DNA of 64,000 bases from NCBI RefSeq assembly GCF_900166655.1, contig NZ_FVZB01000007.1:682001-746000 (forward strand), in the 5' to 3' direction. The DNA is from Halobacillus hunanensis (lineage in GTDB: Bacteria; Bacillota; Bacilli; Bacillales; Halobacillaceae). The position numbers were made by a program, and so were the translations under genes. Shown here one piece after another: positions 36,084 to 44,735 of this stretch. Under the pieces are notes generated by a model, which was not told the origin of the DNA, made no database searches, and saw nothing but the letters and a program-made list of their open reading frames with translations. Numbering within the stretch: position 1 is the stretch's first letter; the number at the start of each line of letters is the position of its first letter.

Positions 36084-36746
36084 ATGATTACAGGAATAAG
36101 AACGGCTTGTGCGATTATCATAGTAACTTTACTTTCGCTGTCATTAGGGTTCCAAGTACACGCGCTGGGGCCCTCTGTCAGTGAGTGTACGAAGAATCCA
36201 GGTTTAGAAGGCTGCACGACAGCAGATCCGGGTGGCACAAAAAATGAGGGTACGGACGGTGCTGCCGTTGCAGATGCTGGTTCCGACACCTCCATCGTTT
36301 GGAACATGATTAAACTGGTATTTGCGCTATTACTCGTTTTAGCCTTAATTTACGGCTTGTTGAAGTTTTTTAATAAACGAAGTAAAAGTTTTACCAAAAA
36401 TCGCACAATGGAAAATTTAGGAGGGCTGACCCTGGCTCCCAATAAATCGCTGCAGGCAGTACGAATTGGAGACCAGATTTTTATAGTTGGTGTAGGAGAC
36501 AGCATAGAGGTCATTACTGAAATTACCGATCAGACTACGAGGGAAAGCCTCCTTCATCAAGAGAATTACGACCTCGTTAATAGAGGAATTAGTCATTTAC
36601 TTAATCAAAACAAGGAACGGACGGTTGACGCGTCTAAGACAGCCGCTTCTCCTTTCAAGCAGCTGTTTGAACAACAGCTTGGGGAAATGAAGCACAAACG
36701 CAAACGTGTAACGGACAAGCAGAAGGGAGAGGGCTCTGATGAATGA
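36084..36746 (+). CDS. fliO: Flagellar biosynthesis protein FliO (FliZ in Bacillus)
   Basis: FliO helps assemble FliP in the export gate. The 220-residue protein has a signal-like N-terminal segment (residues 5-27, CAIIIVTLLSLSLGFQVHA), a short extracytoplasmic stretch with two cysteines (SECTKNPGLEGC), a transmembrane helix near 74-95 (KLVFALLLVLALIYGLLKF) and a FliO cytoplasmic domain (MENLGGLTLAPNKSLQAVRI). The tail is very basic. It overlaps fliP by eight bases. Confidence 0.92.
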   Translation: MITGIRTACAIIIVTLLSLSLGFQVHALGPSVSECTKNPGLEGCTTADPGGTKNEGTDGAAVADAGSDTSIVWNMIKLVFALLLVLALIYGLLKFFNKRSKSFTKNRTMENLGGLTLAPNKSLQAVRIGDQIFIVGVGDSIEVITEITDQTTRESLLHQENYDLVNRGISHLLNQNKERTVDASKTAASPFKQLFEQQLGEMKHKRKRVTDKQKGEGSDE

Positions 36747-37404
36747 ATTTATTAATATTTTTTCAGGCTCAGATCCGGAGAACATTGCTACATCGGTGAA
36801 GCTCCTATTGCTTTTAACTGTCCTCTCTCTTGCACCAGGGATCTTAATATTGATGACCAGTTTTACTAGAATTCTCATCGTCCTGTCGTTTGTCAGAACA
36901 TCATTAGCAACCCAGTCGATGCCCCCCAATCAGGTGCTCGTGGGGATCGCACTCTTTTTAACATTTTTTATTATGGCTCCTACCTTCCAGGAGGTTAATG
37001 AACAAGCACTTATCCCGTTATTTAATGAAGAAATTTCATTAAATGAAGCGTATGAGGAAGCAAGCATGCCGATGAAGGAATTTATGGCGAAGCACACGAG
37101 ACAGAAGGATTTAGCCCTGTTTATGGAATATTCGGGGATGGAACGACCGGAGTCCATACAAGAAATACCATTAACTACACTAGTTCCTGCATTTGCGATC
37201 AGCGAGCTGAAGACGGCTTTTCAAATGGGATTTATGATCTTTATTCCGTTCTTAGTGATTGATATGGCGGTAGCCAGCGTGCTGATGTCGATGGGAATGA
37301 TGATGCTGCCACCTGTAATGATTTCATTACCTTTTAAGATTCTATTGTTTGTTCTTGTTGATGGGTGGTATTTAATTTCGAAATCATTACTGGAAGGATT
37401 TTAA
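36739..37404 (+). CDS. fliP: Flagellar export gate protein FliP
   Basis: FliP forms the core of the export gate with FliQ and FliR. The 221-residue membrane protein has LTVLSLAPGILILMTSFTRI, LVGIALFLTFFIMAPTFQEV, FAISELKTAFQMGFMIFIPF and SMGMMMLPPVMISLPFKILL segments, all typical of FliP/SctR. No long signal peptide precedes them. ATG 36739 lies in the fliO end after GGGAGAGGG. Confidence 0.97.
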   Translation: MNEFINIFSGSDPENIATSVKLLLLLTVLSLAPGILILMTSFTRILIVLSFVRTSLATQSMPPNQVLVGIALFLTFFIMAPTFQEVNEQALIPLFNEEISLNEAYEEASMPMKEFMAKHTRQKDLALFMEYSGMERPESIQEIPLTTLVPAFAISELKTAFQMGFMIFIPFLVIDMAVASVLMSMGMMMLPPVMISLPFKILLFVLVDGWYLISKSLLEGF

Positions 37405-37422
37405 GAAAAGGAGGTAGCAAGC

Positions 37423-37692
37423 ATGAATAGTGAAATGGTAATTTCTTTTGCTAAAGAAGGAATTTACACAGTATTGATCGTGTCAGGACCCTTGTTAATA
37501 TTGGCTTTGGCAATCGGACTGCTTGTCAGTATTTTTCAAGCGACAACCCAAATTCAAGAACAAACACTTGCGTTTATTCCTAAAATCGTAGCTGTACTTA
37601 TCGGTCTAATCTTTTTCGGACCGTGGATGCTGACCAATATGGTACGGTTTACTGCCAGTATATTTGAAAACTTGAACATGCTGGTTGGGTAG
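37423..37692 (+). CDS. fliQ: Flagellar export gate protein FliQ
   Basis: FliQ is a small two-helix gate subunit. The 89-residue protein has GIYTVLIVSGPLLILALAIG and IPKIVAVLIGLIFFGPWMLT membrane segments with the FQATTQIQEQTLAF motif between them. AAAGGAGG precedes ATG 37423. fliR starts two bases after its stop. Confidence 0.97.
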   Translation: MNSEMVISFAKEGIYTVLIVSGPLLILALAIGLLVSIFQATTQIQEQTLAFIPKIVAVLIGLIFFGPWMLTNMVRFTASIFENLNMLVG

Positions 37693-37693
37693 T

Positions 37694-38473
37694 ATGCTTG
37701 ACGTATTAAATTTGATTAATTTGCCAGCTTTTCTATTAATCTTCGTCAGGGTTACTTCCTTTTTCGTTACCTTGCCGATTTTCTCTTATCGAAATGTCCC
37801 AACTCAGCATAAAGTAGGTTTCAGCTTTTTCTTGGCCCTGCTTATGTATTTCACGATTGAGATTCCTCCAATCCAGGTAAATGAAATGTTTATTCTGCTG
37901 TTGTTTAAGGAGGCGGCCGTCGGACTCGCAATTGGATTGTTAGCTTATATTATTTTAACGGCTATTCAAATTGCGGGAGGGTTTATAGATTTTCAGATGG
38001 GATTTGCCATTGCCAATGTCATCGACCCGCGTACAGGGGCCCAAAGTCCATTGATTGGCCAATACTTATATATGATCACCCTGCTGTTTATTCTGGCAGT
38101 GAACGGTCATCATCTTATGTTGGACGGAGTGTTTTACAGCTATCATTTAATTCCTATTGATCATTTCCTTCCACTAGACGATGAAGGGTGGATTATGTAT
38201 ATCATCAATGCTTTTAATCAAATGTTTGTGATTGCCTTTCTCATGGCGGTACCCGTAGTCGGTTGCTTGTTTCTCGTCGATGTGGCTCTTGGGATTGTGG
38301 CCCGGACAGTTCCGCAGTTGAATGTGTTTGTAGTCGGTCTGCCTTTAAAGATCTTTATTGCGTTCGTTGTATTAATCATTGCGATGACCTTCTATATTAT
38401 GCTGATCCGCACGTTGTTTGAAACGATGCTGGAAACGATGCGCGGGCTCATGCAAATATTTGGAGGTGCGTGA
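37694..38473 (+). CDS. fliR: Flagellar export gate protein FliR
   Basis: FliR completes the FliPQR gate. The 259-residue protein has about six hydrophobic segments, including FLLIFVRVTSFFVTLPIFSY, GLAIGLLAYIILTAIQIAGG with DFQMGFAIANVIDPRTGAQS, and KIFIAFVVLIIAMTFYIMLI. ATG 37694 follows the fliQ stop directly and gives the length I recall for B. subtilis; the ribosome binding site is weak, so coupling is likely. Confidence 0.96.
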   Translation: MLDVLNLINLPAFLLIFVRVTSFFVTLPIFSYRNVPTQHKVGFSFFLALLMYFTIEIPPIQVNEMFILLLFKEAAVGLAIGLLAYIILTAIQIAGGFIDFQMGFAIANVIDPRTGAQSPLIGQYLYMITLLFILAVNGHHLMLDGVFYSYHLIPIDHFLPLDDEGWIMYIINAFNQMFVIAFLMAVPVVGCLFLVDVALGIVARTVPQLNVFVVGLPLKIFIAFVVLIIAMTFYIMLIRTLFETMLETMRGLMQIFGGA

Positions 38474-38475
38474 AG

Positions 38476-39561
38476 ATGAGCTGGCTTAAACTTGACTTAC
38501 AATACTTTGCTGCTGATGAAAAAACGGAAGAAGCCACACCAAAAAAGAGGGAAGATACCCGGAAGAAGGGACAGGTGCCGAAGAGTCAGGATGTAAACAC
38601 AGGGTTTCTGTTGATCCTGGTATTCGGAGGTCTCTATTTATTCGGTGGACAAATGAAAGAAGCGATGACGACCATGCTTCGCAAATCATTCAATGAATAT
38701 ATTCATTGGACAGTATCAGAGGACCAGGTATTTACAATGTTTCTTGAGGTGACCATCGAAATAACGAAGATATTGGCTCCGATTATGGGAATCGCCATGG
38801 TCGCAGGGATTGTTTCAAATCTTATCCAGGTAGGGGTCATGTTTACAGGGGAACCACTGAAGTTCGATTTAAAGAAACTGGATCCTATTCAGGGAGCTAA
38901 GAAAATTTTTTCAGCGAGAGCCCTCGTAGAGTTAGTAAAATCCTTGCTGAAAATAACGATGATTAGTGTCATTACATTTGCCATCATCTGGGTCAATAAG
39001 GGGCCGTTAATGATGGCTTCACAAAAGTCTGTAGAGGCTGCGCTTGCCTTTTTCGGTAGAATCACGATCCTGATGGGACTTGCTTCGGGATTAGCTCTTC
39101 TTTGTTTGTCCGTTCTTGATTACATCTATCAACGCTATGACCACGAGAAAAACATTCGCATGTCGAAAAAGGACGTGAAGGATGAGCATAAAAATATGGA
39201 AGGCGACCCTTTAATTAAGGCAAAAATTAAAGAAAAACAAAGACAGATGTCAGCTTCCCGAATGATGAGTGAAGTACCGGCTGCAGATGTAGTCATTACC
39301 AACCCGACCCACTATGCAATTGCTGTCAAATACGATGAGGATAAATCAGATGCTCCCATTGTTGTTGCTAAGGGTGTCGATTTCGTAGCTCAGAAAATTA
39401 GAGAAGTGGCTAAGGCCAATGACATTGTCATGGTAGAAAATCGACCGTTAGCAAGAGCATTGTATCAGCAATCTGAAATCGATCAGCCGATTGATGAACA
39501 GTTTTATAAAGCGGTAGCAGAAGTTCTCGCCTATGTCTATCGATTAGAGAAAAAAGTGTAA
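38476..39561 (+). CDS. flhB: Flagellar export switch protein FlhB
   Basis: FlhB controls export specificity by autocleavage. The 361-residue protein has an N-terminal LDLQYFAADEKTEEATPKKR, four membrane segments at about 35-215 and a cytoplasmic domain with the cleavage motif NPTH (N276-P277). The last part, AVAEVLAYVYRLEKK, is shared with YlqH at 12064-12336. GGAGGTG precedes ATG 38476 by seven bases; the start region overlaps the fliR stop. Confidence 0.97.
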   Translation: MSWLKLDLQYFAADEKTEEATPKKREDTRKKGQVPKSQDVNTGFLLILVFGGLYLFGGQMKEAMTTMLRKSFNEYIHWTVSEDQVFTMFLEVTIEITKILAPIMGIAMVAGIVSNLIQVGVMFTGEPLKFDLKKLDPIQGAKKIFSARALVELVKSLLKITMISVITFAIIWVNKGPLMMASQKSVEAALAFFGRITILMGLASGLALLCLSVLDYIYQRYDHEKNIRMSKKDVKDEHKNMEGDPLIKAKIKEKQRQMSASRMMSEVPAADVVITNPTHYAIAVKYDEDKSDAPIVVAKGVDFVAQKIREVAKANDIVMVENRPLARALYQQSEIDQPIDEQFYKAVAEVLAYVYRLEKKV

Positions 39562-39622
39562 GGCAGCGATTATGCCACCTCTTTCAAATTTTCAACACGT
39601 ACTAAGCTAAGGAGTGACCCCG

Positions 39623-41656
39623 ATGTCAGCAAAAGATCTATCCGTCTTATTAGGCGTTATCTTAATTATCGTAATGCTCGTTATACCGTTGCCTGGGTGG
39701 CTTCTAAGTTTTTTAATCTTAATTAATATTGCACTGGCTTTAATCGTAATTCTCGTCTCCATGAATATGGATCAAGCGTTGAAGTTCGCTGTCTTTCCAA
39801 CGCTGCTTTTATTGTTAACCCTTTTCCGCCTGGCGTTGAATGTGTCGACAACAAGATCCATTCTGTCTGAGGCGGATGCCGGTGAAGTGGTCGCTACGTT
39901 CGGGACTTTCGTTATCGGTGGTAATCCGTTAGTAGGTTTCGTTGTTTTTATTATTTTAGTCATTATTCAATTTCTAGTCATTACAAAAGGGGCGGAACGT
40001 GTCTCAGAAGTAGCCGCTCGTTTTACTTTAGATGCAATGCCTGGGAAACAGATGAGTATTGATGCTGACTTGAATGCAGGATTGATTAATGAACAGCAGG
40101 CGAAAGAGCGAAGAGAAACGATTGAAAATGAATCAGACTTTTACGGAGCCATGGATGGGGCTAGTAAATTCGTAAAAGGGGATGCCATCGCTGGTATTAT
40201 CATTGTCCTGATTAATATTGTTTTCGGACTTATTATCGGAATGGTACAGATGGGGATGCCATTTGGAGAAGCGATTGATGTTTACATGCGTCTAACGGTA
40301 GGGGATGGCCTTGTAAGTCAAATTCCTGCCCTGCTGATCTCGACTGCGACAGGGATTGTAGTGACACGTGTCGCCTCAGAAGGCAATCTAGGAACAGATG
40401 TGACCAACCAATTGTTACGCTATCCAAAATTACTTTATATTGCCGGCGGAACGATTTTACTTCTTGGGTTAACGCCAATTCCTTTCTTTTTAACGGCATT
40501 GATTGGATCAATTTTAATTTTCGGTGGCTATTGGCTGTCTCGTGTGGCTCAGGAGCCTGAATTTGTGGAAGATGAGCAGCTCGATGAAGCAGAAAGTGAT
40601 CAAATGAAATCACCAGAGAATGTCGTGAGTTTGATTAGTATGGATCCAATTGAATTTGAATTTGGGTATGCTCTGATCCCCATTGCCGATACCAACCAAG
40701 GAGGGGACTTGCTTGATCGAATTGTCATGATTCGCAGACAGCTTGCCATTGAACTGGGTATTGTAATTCCTGTCGTTAGAATTCGAGATAATATTCAGCT
40801 CGGACCCAATGAATACCGTTTAAAGGTAAAAGGAAACCAAGTCGCTCAAGGAGAATTGCTGCTCGATCACTTTTTAGCAATGAGTCCTGGCGGTGACGAT
40901 GAATCGATTGAAGGAATTGACACATTGGAACCTGCTTTTGGGTTACCGGCAAAATGGATCACAGAAGAACTTAAAGACGAAGCTGAGTTGTCTGGCTATA
41001 CAGTAGTAGATCCGCCTTCGGTTGTGTCTACACATATTACAGAAGTGATTAAGCAAAATGCCCATGCATTACTTGGACGCCAGGAGACGCAACAGCTCAT
41101 TACTCACTTGAAAGAGTCGTATCCGATTCTGGTGGAGGAAGTAACGCCAGATCCGTTATCAATCGGTGATGTGCAAAAAGTATTAGCTAAGCTTTTACGA
41201 GAAAATGTCTCCGTTAAAAATTTGCCAGTCATTTTCGAAACACTGGCTGATTTTGGAAAAATGACAAATGACAGTGAATTGCTCGCTGAATACGCGAGGC
41301 AAGCGTTAGCAACGCAAATTACAACTCAGTACCGTAAAGGAGATAACACGATTCGTGTGATAACAGTGTCGGGAACCGTTGAGAAGCTAATTGCAGATCA
41401 TATCCAGCAAACAGAACACGGCAGCTTTTTATCGTTAGATCCTGAATCGCAGTCCACGATCGTGCAGTCCATAGGTGCACAGGTCGAACAAGTTTCGCTT
41501 CAGGAAGAAACAGCTATTTTACTTTGCTCACCGGCTGTCAGAATGTATATGAAACAACTGCTCGATCGGTTTCTGCCACAAGTTGTTGTCCTGTCTTATA
41601 ACGAACTCGATCCCAATGTGGAAGTCCAAAGTGTGGGAGTGGTGAATGTCGCATGA
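39623..41656 (+). CDS. flhA: Flagellar export apparatus protein FlhA
   Basis: FlhA is the export-gate protein that binds chaperone-substrate complexes and uses proton flow. The 677-residue protein has eight membrane segments in the first 310 residues, with the FHIPEP-family loop RFTLDAMPGKQMSIDADLNA, and a large cytoplasmic domain (LLDRIVMIRRQLAIELGIVI onward) with an acidic C-terminus. AAGGAG precedes ATG 39623; the upstream GTG 39614 overlaps that site. Confidence 0.97.
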   Translation: MSAKDLSVLLGVILIIVMLVIPLPGWLLSFLILINIALALIVILVSMNMDQALKFAVFPTLLLLLTLFRLALNVSTTRSILSEADAGEVVATFGTFVIGGNPLVGFVVFIILVIIQFLVITKGAERVSEVAARFTLDAMPGKQMSIDADLNAGLINEQQAKERRETIENESDFYGAMDGASKFVKGDAIAGIIIVLINIVFGLIIGMVQMGMPFGEAIDVYMRLTVGDGLVSQIPALLISTATGIVVTRVASEGNLGTDVTNQLLRYPKLLYIAGGTILLLGLTPIPFFLTALIGSILIFGGYWLSRVAQEPEFVEDEQLDEAESDQMKSPENVVSLISMDPIEFEFGYALIPIADTNQGGDLLDRIVMIRRQLAIELGIVIPVVRIRDNIQLGPNEYRLKVKGNQVAQGELLLDHFLAMSPGGDDESIEGIDTLEPAFGLPAKWITEELKDEAELSGYTVVDPPSVVSTHITEVIKQNAHALLGRQETQQLITHLKESYPILVEEVTPDPLSIGDVQKVLAKLLRENVSVKNLPVIFETLADFGKMTNDSELLAEYARQALATQITTQYRKGDNTIRVITVSGTVEKLIADHIQQTEHGSFLSLDPESQSTIVQSIGAQVEQVSLQEETAILLCSPAVRMYMKQLLDRFLPQVVVLSYNELDPNVEVQSVGVVNVA

Positions 41657-42750
41657 AGGTAAAGAAATTTCAGGCTGGAACGATGCCGGAAGTGATGAAG
41701 AAGGTAAAACAAGAATTAGGGACAGACGCCGTTATTTTAAATTCCAAGCCCATCCAGGTAGGTGGTTTTCTCGGTTTCTTTAAAAAGACCGAAGTTGAAG
41801 TGATCGCAGCGATTGATCCTGCTCCGAGGTCTGTTGCGAGGAAGGTTCCAAATGATGAAACAACCGCTCCTTCCTTAAAGGTGGAATCCAATGTTGAGGT
41901 GCTGAAAGAATTGCAGTCACTAAAGATGATGCTTCAAAGGCAAACCAAACAGTCTGCTTCCTCAGAAACTATTGACAAGGTCAATCAGTTGCTGATTGAT
42001 CAGGAAATTGAACCAGAGCTCGCCAGGGAAACTACAGATCAGCTTCTTAATCTATCAAGTGATGAAGAACAACTCGATGAGCAATGGGACGTCTTGACGA
42101 AGAGAGTTCTGCAAGCGAAACTATCGCATCTCTCATTTGGGGAACCTCAGTTTAAGAAAAAATTTATTCACCTGGTTGGACCTACAGGGGTAGGCAAGAC
42201 GACGACTGCAGCCAAGATGGCTGCCGATGCCGTTTTAAACCGGAAACTGAACGTTGCTTTCATTACAACTGATACATACAGGATTGCAGCAATCGATCAG
42301 TTGAAGACATATGCGCAGATTTTAGATGTTCCGTTTGAAGTAGCTTATAGTTTGGAGGACTATAGGCAGGCGAGAGAAAAGTTTTCAGACTATGATTTAG
42401 TTTTTATCGATACCGCTGGACGCAATTATCGCGATGAACAATATGTGGAGGAACTAAAGCAGTTGATTCATTTCTCTGAAGATACCGAAACCTATTTAGT
42501 TTTATCTCTTACGGCAAAATATCGAGATATGACAGCCATTTATGACCAGTTTACCGGGATTCCGATAGAGAAGCTTATTTATACGAAGGAGGACGAAGCT
42601 TCACGTGTAGGTGGTGCCGTCAGTATGGCTGTGAATCATAATATTGGCATTGCTTATGTTACTCATGGTCAAAACGTGCCTGATGATATTAAGCCTGCGA
42701 GCAGCGAAGCTCTTATTCGATCAGTCATGGAGGGCAGCATCAATGGCTGA
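41653..42750 (+). CDS. flhF: Flagellar biosynthesis GTPase FlhF
   Basis: FlhF is the third SRP-type GTPase of the window and sets flagellar position. The 365-residue protein has a basic N-terminal B domain (MKVKKFQAGTMPEVMKKVKQ), an N domain, and a G domain with [16 protein letters not shown] near residue 175, TTDTYRIAAIDQLKTYA, FIDTAGRNYRD and the final YVTHGQNVPDDIKPAS. The start overlaps the flhA stop by four bases and the end overlaps flhG. Confidence 0.97.
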   Translation: MKVKKFQAGTMPEVMKKVKQELGTDAVILNSKPIQVGGFLGFFKKTEVEVIAAIDPAPRSVARKVPNDETTAPSLKVESNVEVLKELQSLKMMLQRQTKQSASSETIDKVNQLLIDQEIEPELARETTDQLLNLSSDEEQLDEQWDVLTKRVLQAKLSHLSFGEPQFKKKFIHLVGPTGVGKTTTAAKMAADAVLNRKLNVAFITTDTYRIAAIDQLKTYAQILDVPFEVAYSLEDYRQAREKFSDYDLVFIDTAGRNYRDEQYVEELKQLIHFSEDTETYLVLSLTAKYRDMTAIYDQFTGIPIEKLIYTKEDEASRVGGAVSMAVNHNIGIAYVTHGQNVPDDIKPASSEALIRSVMEGSING

Positions 42751-43603
42751 TCAAGCGGAACAGCTTCGTTCACGCCTTCTTCATAAAATGAAACCCACCA
42801 GTGCTTCTACGATTGCCATTGCTAGTGGCAAGGGCGGAGTAGGAAAAACCAATTTCACGGTAAATTTCGCTTTAAAACTAATAGAAGAAGGGAAAAAAGT
42901 ATTAATTTTTGATCTGGATATCGGCATGGGAAATGTAGACATTTTACTTGGCGTGACGCCAAGGTACTCAGTTGTAGATTTGCTTCAGCGCCAGGCTTCC
43001 TTGGAGAAAATTATCGAGTTCGGTCCGAATAATCTCGCTTATATTGCTGGTGGATCAGGGCTCTCAACACTTTTTCAAATGAATGAAAGTGGTTTTCATT
43101 ACTTTCAGCAAACATTCGAACATCTTGCTTGTGAGTATGACATTATTTTGTTTGACATGGGGGCTGGAGCTACAGAAGATAGTTTGAAATTTATTAGTTC
43201 AGCTGATGAGGCAGTGATTGTCACCACACCCGAACCAACGTCGATTACAGATGGTTATGCGATGATCAAACATCTGACGAAACGAAACGATGCTTTACCT
43301 ATTCACGTGCTGATCAATCGAACCTTAAGTGAACGGTCAGGCTTGGAGACATTTTTAAGGCTTGAAACAACGGTTAAGAAATTTATCGGTAAGGAACTGT
43401 TACACTTAGGTGCAATTCCTGACGACCGTTCTGTAATAAGAGCTGTCATTAATCAGCTTCCTTTTGTTCTGGATGAGCCGAGGAGTCAGGCAAGCAAGGC
43501 TGTAGCAAAGATTACTGAACAATATTTGACAGCTAAAGGTTACCAACATGAGAGGAAGACAGAATCCTTCCTTTCCAAACTTCAGCGTCTCGTTGTGAAA
43601 TAG
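42743..43603 (+). CDS. flhG: Flagellum site-determining protein FlhG (YlxH)
   Basis: FlhG is a MinD-like ATPase that restrains FlhF and helps assemble the C-ring. The 286-residue protein has the deviant Walker A ASGKGGVGKTNFTVNFALKL, LIFDLDIGMGNVDILLGVTP, LFDMGAGATEDSLKFISSAD, and VTTPEPTSITDGYAMIKHL. ATG 42743 follows GGAGGGC and overlaps the flhF stop. A longer in-frame start at 42644 would lie inside flhF. Confidence 0.95.
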   Translation: MADQAEQLRSRLLHKMKPTSASTIAIASGKGGVGKTNFTVNFALKLIEEGKKVLIFDLDIGMGNVDILLGVTPRYSVVDLLQRQASLEKIIEFGPNNLAYIAGGSGLSTLFQMNESGFHYFQQTFEHLACEYDIILFDMGAGATEDSLKFISSADEAVIVTTPEPTSITDGYAMIKHLTKRNDALPIHVLINRTLSERSGLETFLRLETTVKKFIGKELLHLGAIPDDRSVIRAVINQLPFVLDEPRSQASKAVAKITEQYLTAKGYQHERKTESFLSKLQRLVVK

Positions 43604-43678
43604 ACTTTCATGTAAATGCAAAGATCCTGATAATAATCAGCCAGGCTTAGCTCTCGTGAAGCAGAAAGGTAGATTGTG

Positions 43679-44734
43679 ATGAAACTTATTAAAGTGTTAG
43701 TGGTTGATGATTCAGCCTTTATGCGAAAAATGATCACAGATCTTTTAGAAAAAGACAAGCGTATAAAGGTGGTAGGAACTGCACGAAACGGCAGGGACAG
43801 TTTGACAAAAGCGAGGGATCTGCTGCCTGACGTGATTACGATGGATATTGAGATGCCTGAAATGGATGGCCTGACTGCCTTAGAGCATCACATGAAAGAG
43901 AACCCGAAACCTGTCGTGATGCTATCCAGCTTAACGAATGAAGGAGCTGACAGTACACTAAAAGCTATCAGTCTCGGTGCGGTAGATTTTGTCCTAAAAC
44001 CTTCAGGATCGATTTCTTTGGACTTAGAAAAAGTAGAGAAAGAGTTAGTTAGTAAAGTGATTACGGCAAGTAAAGCAAGCTTGCCTCATCTTCTTCCAAC
44101 AAAGAAGCCTTTCTCCCTTCAAATATCGCGGAAGGAACAAATCAATCGGTCCTCAATCGTTGCTATCGGTACATCTACGGGAGGACCGAGGGCTTTACAG
44201 GAAGTGGTCACGCACTTGCCGGCTGATTTTCCTGCCCCGATTTTGATCGTACAGCATATGCCCAAAGGGTTTACAAAGTCTTTAGCCAATCGATTGGACC
44301 AGCTGGCTGCCATTCGTGTAAAAGAAGCAGAAGACGGTGAAAAGCTGAGTAATGGTGTAGCATACATTGCTCCGGGTGATTTTCATATGGGTGTAGTGGT
44401 GAACAACTGTGATCCTGTGATTAAGCTTACTCAACATGACCCTATCCTGGGACATCGACCAGCAGTGAACTATCTTTACCAGTCATTGGCTCATTTGGAC
44501 GATTATACGACGATTGCTGTTGTGATGACAGGAATGGGCACAGACGGAATGGGAGGATTGCTAGAGTTGAAAAAACAGTGTCCTCAAACTTACTGCATTG
44601 CAGAATCAGCGGACACTTGTATTGTGTACGGCATGCCGAAAGCGGTTATTCTAGCCAATTTAGCTAATGAAATTGCTTCACTTGGCGATATTAATCACAG
44701 GATAGGACAGGTCATTTTAAGCAGGGGGAATTGA
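43679..44734 (+). CDS. cheB: Chemotaxis methylesterase/deamidase CheB
   Basis: CheB demethylates and deamidates chemoreceptors. The 351-residue protein has an N-terminal receiver with VLVVDDSAFMRKMI and phospho-acceptor D56 in VITMDIEMPEMDG, and a C-terminal esterase with the serine in GTSTGGPRALQEV, histidine in QHMPKGFTKSLA and aspartate in MTGMGTDGMGG. ATG 43679 or the adjoining GTG 43676 can serve the AAAGG ribosome binding site. Confidence 0.96.
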   Translation: MKLIKVLVVDDSAFMRKMITDLLEKDKRIKVVGTARNGRDSLTKARDLLPDVITMDIEMPEMDGLTALEHHMKENPKPVVMLSSLTNEGADSTLKAISLGAVDFVLKPSGSISLDLEKVEKELVSKVITASKASLPHLLPTKKPFSLQISRKEQINRSSIVAIGTSTGGPRALQEVVTHLPADFPAPILIVQHMPKGFTKSLANRLDQLAAIRVKEAEDGEKLSNGVAYIAPGDFHMGVVVNNCDPVIKLTQHDPILGHRPAVNYLYQSLAHLDDYTTIAVVMTGMGTDGMGGLLELKKQCPQTYCIAESADTCIVYGMPKAVILANLANEIASLGDINHRIGQVILSRGN

Positions 44735-44735
44735 A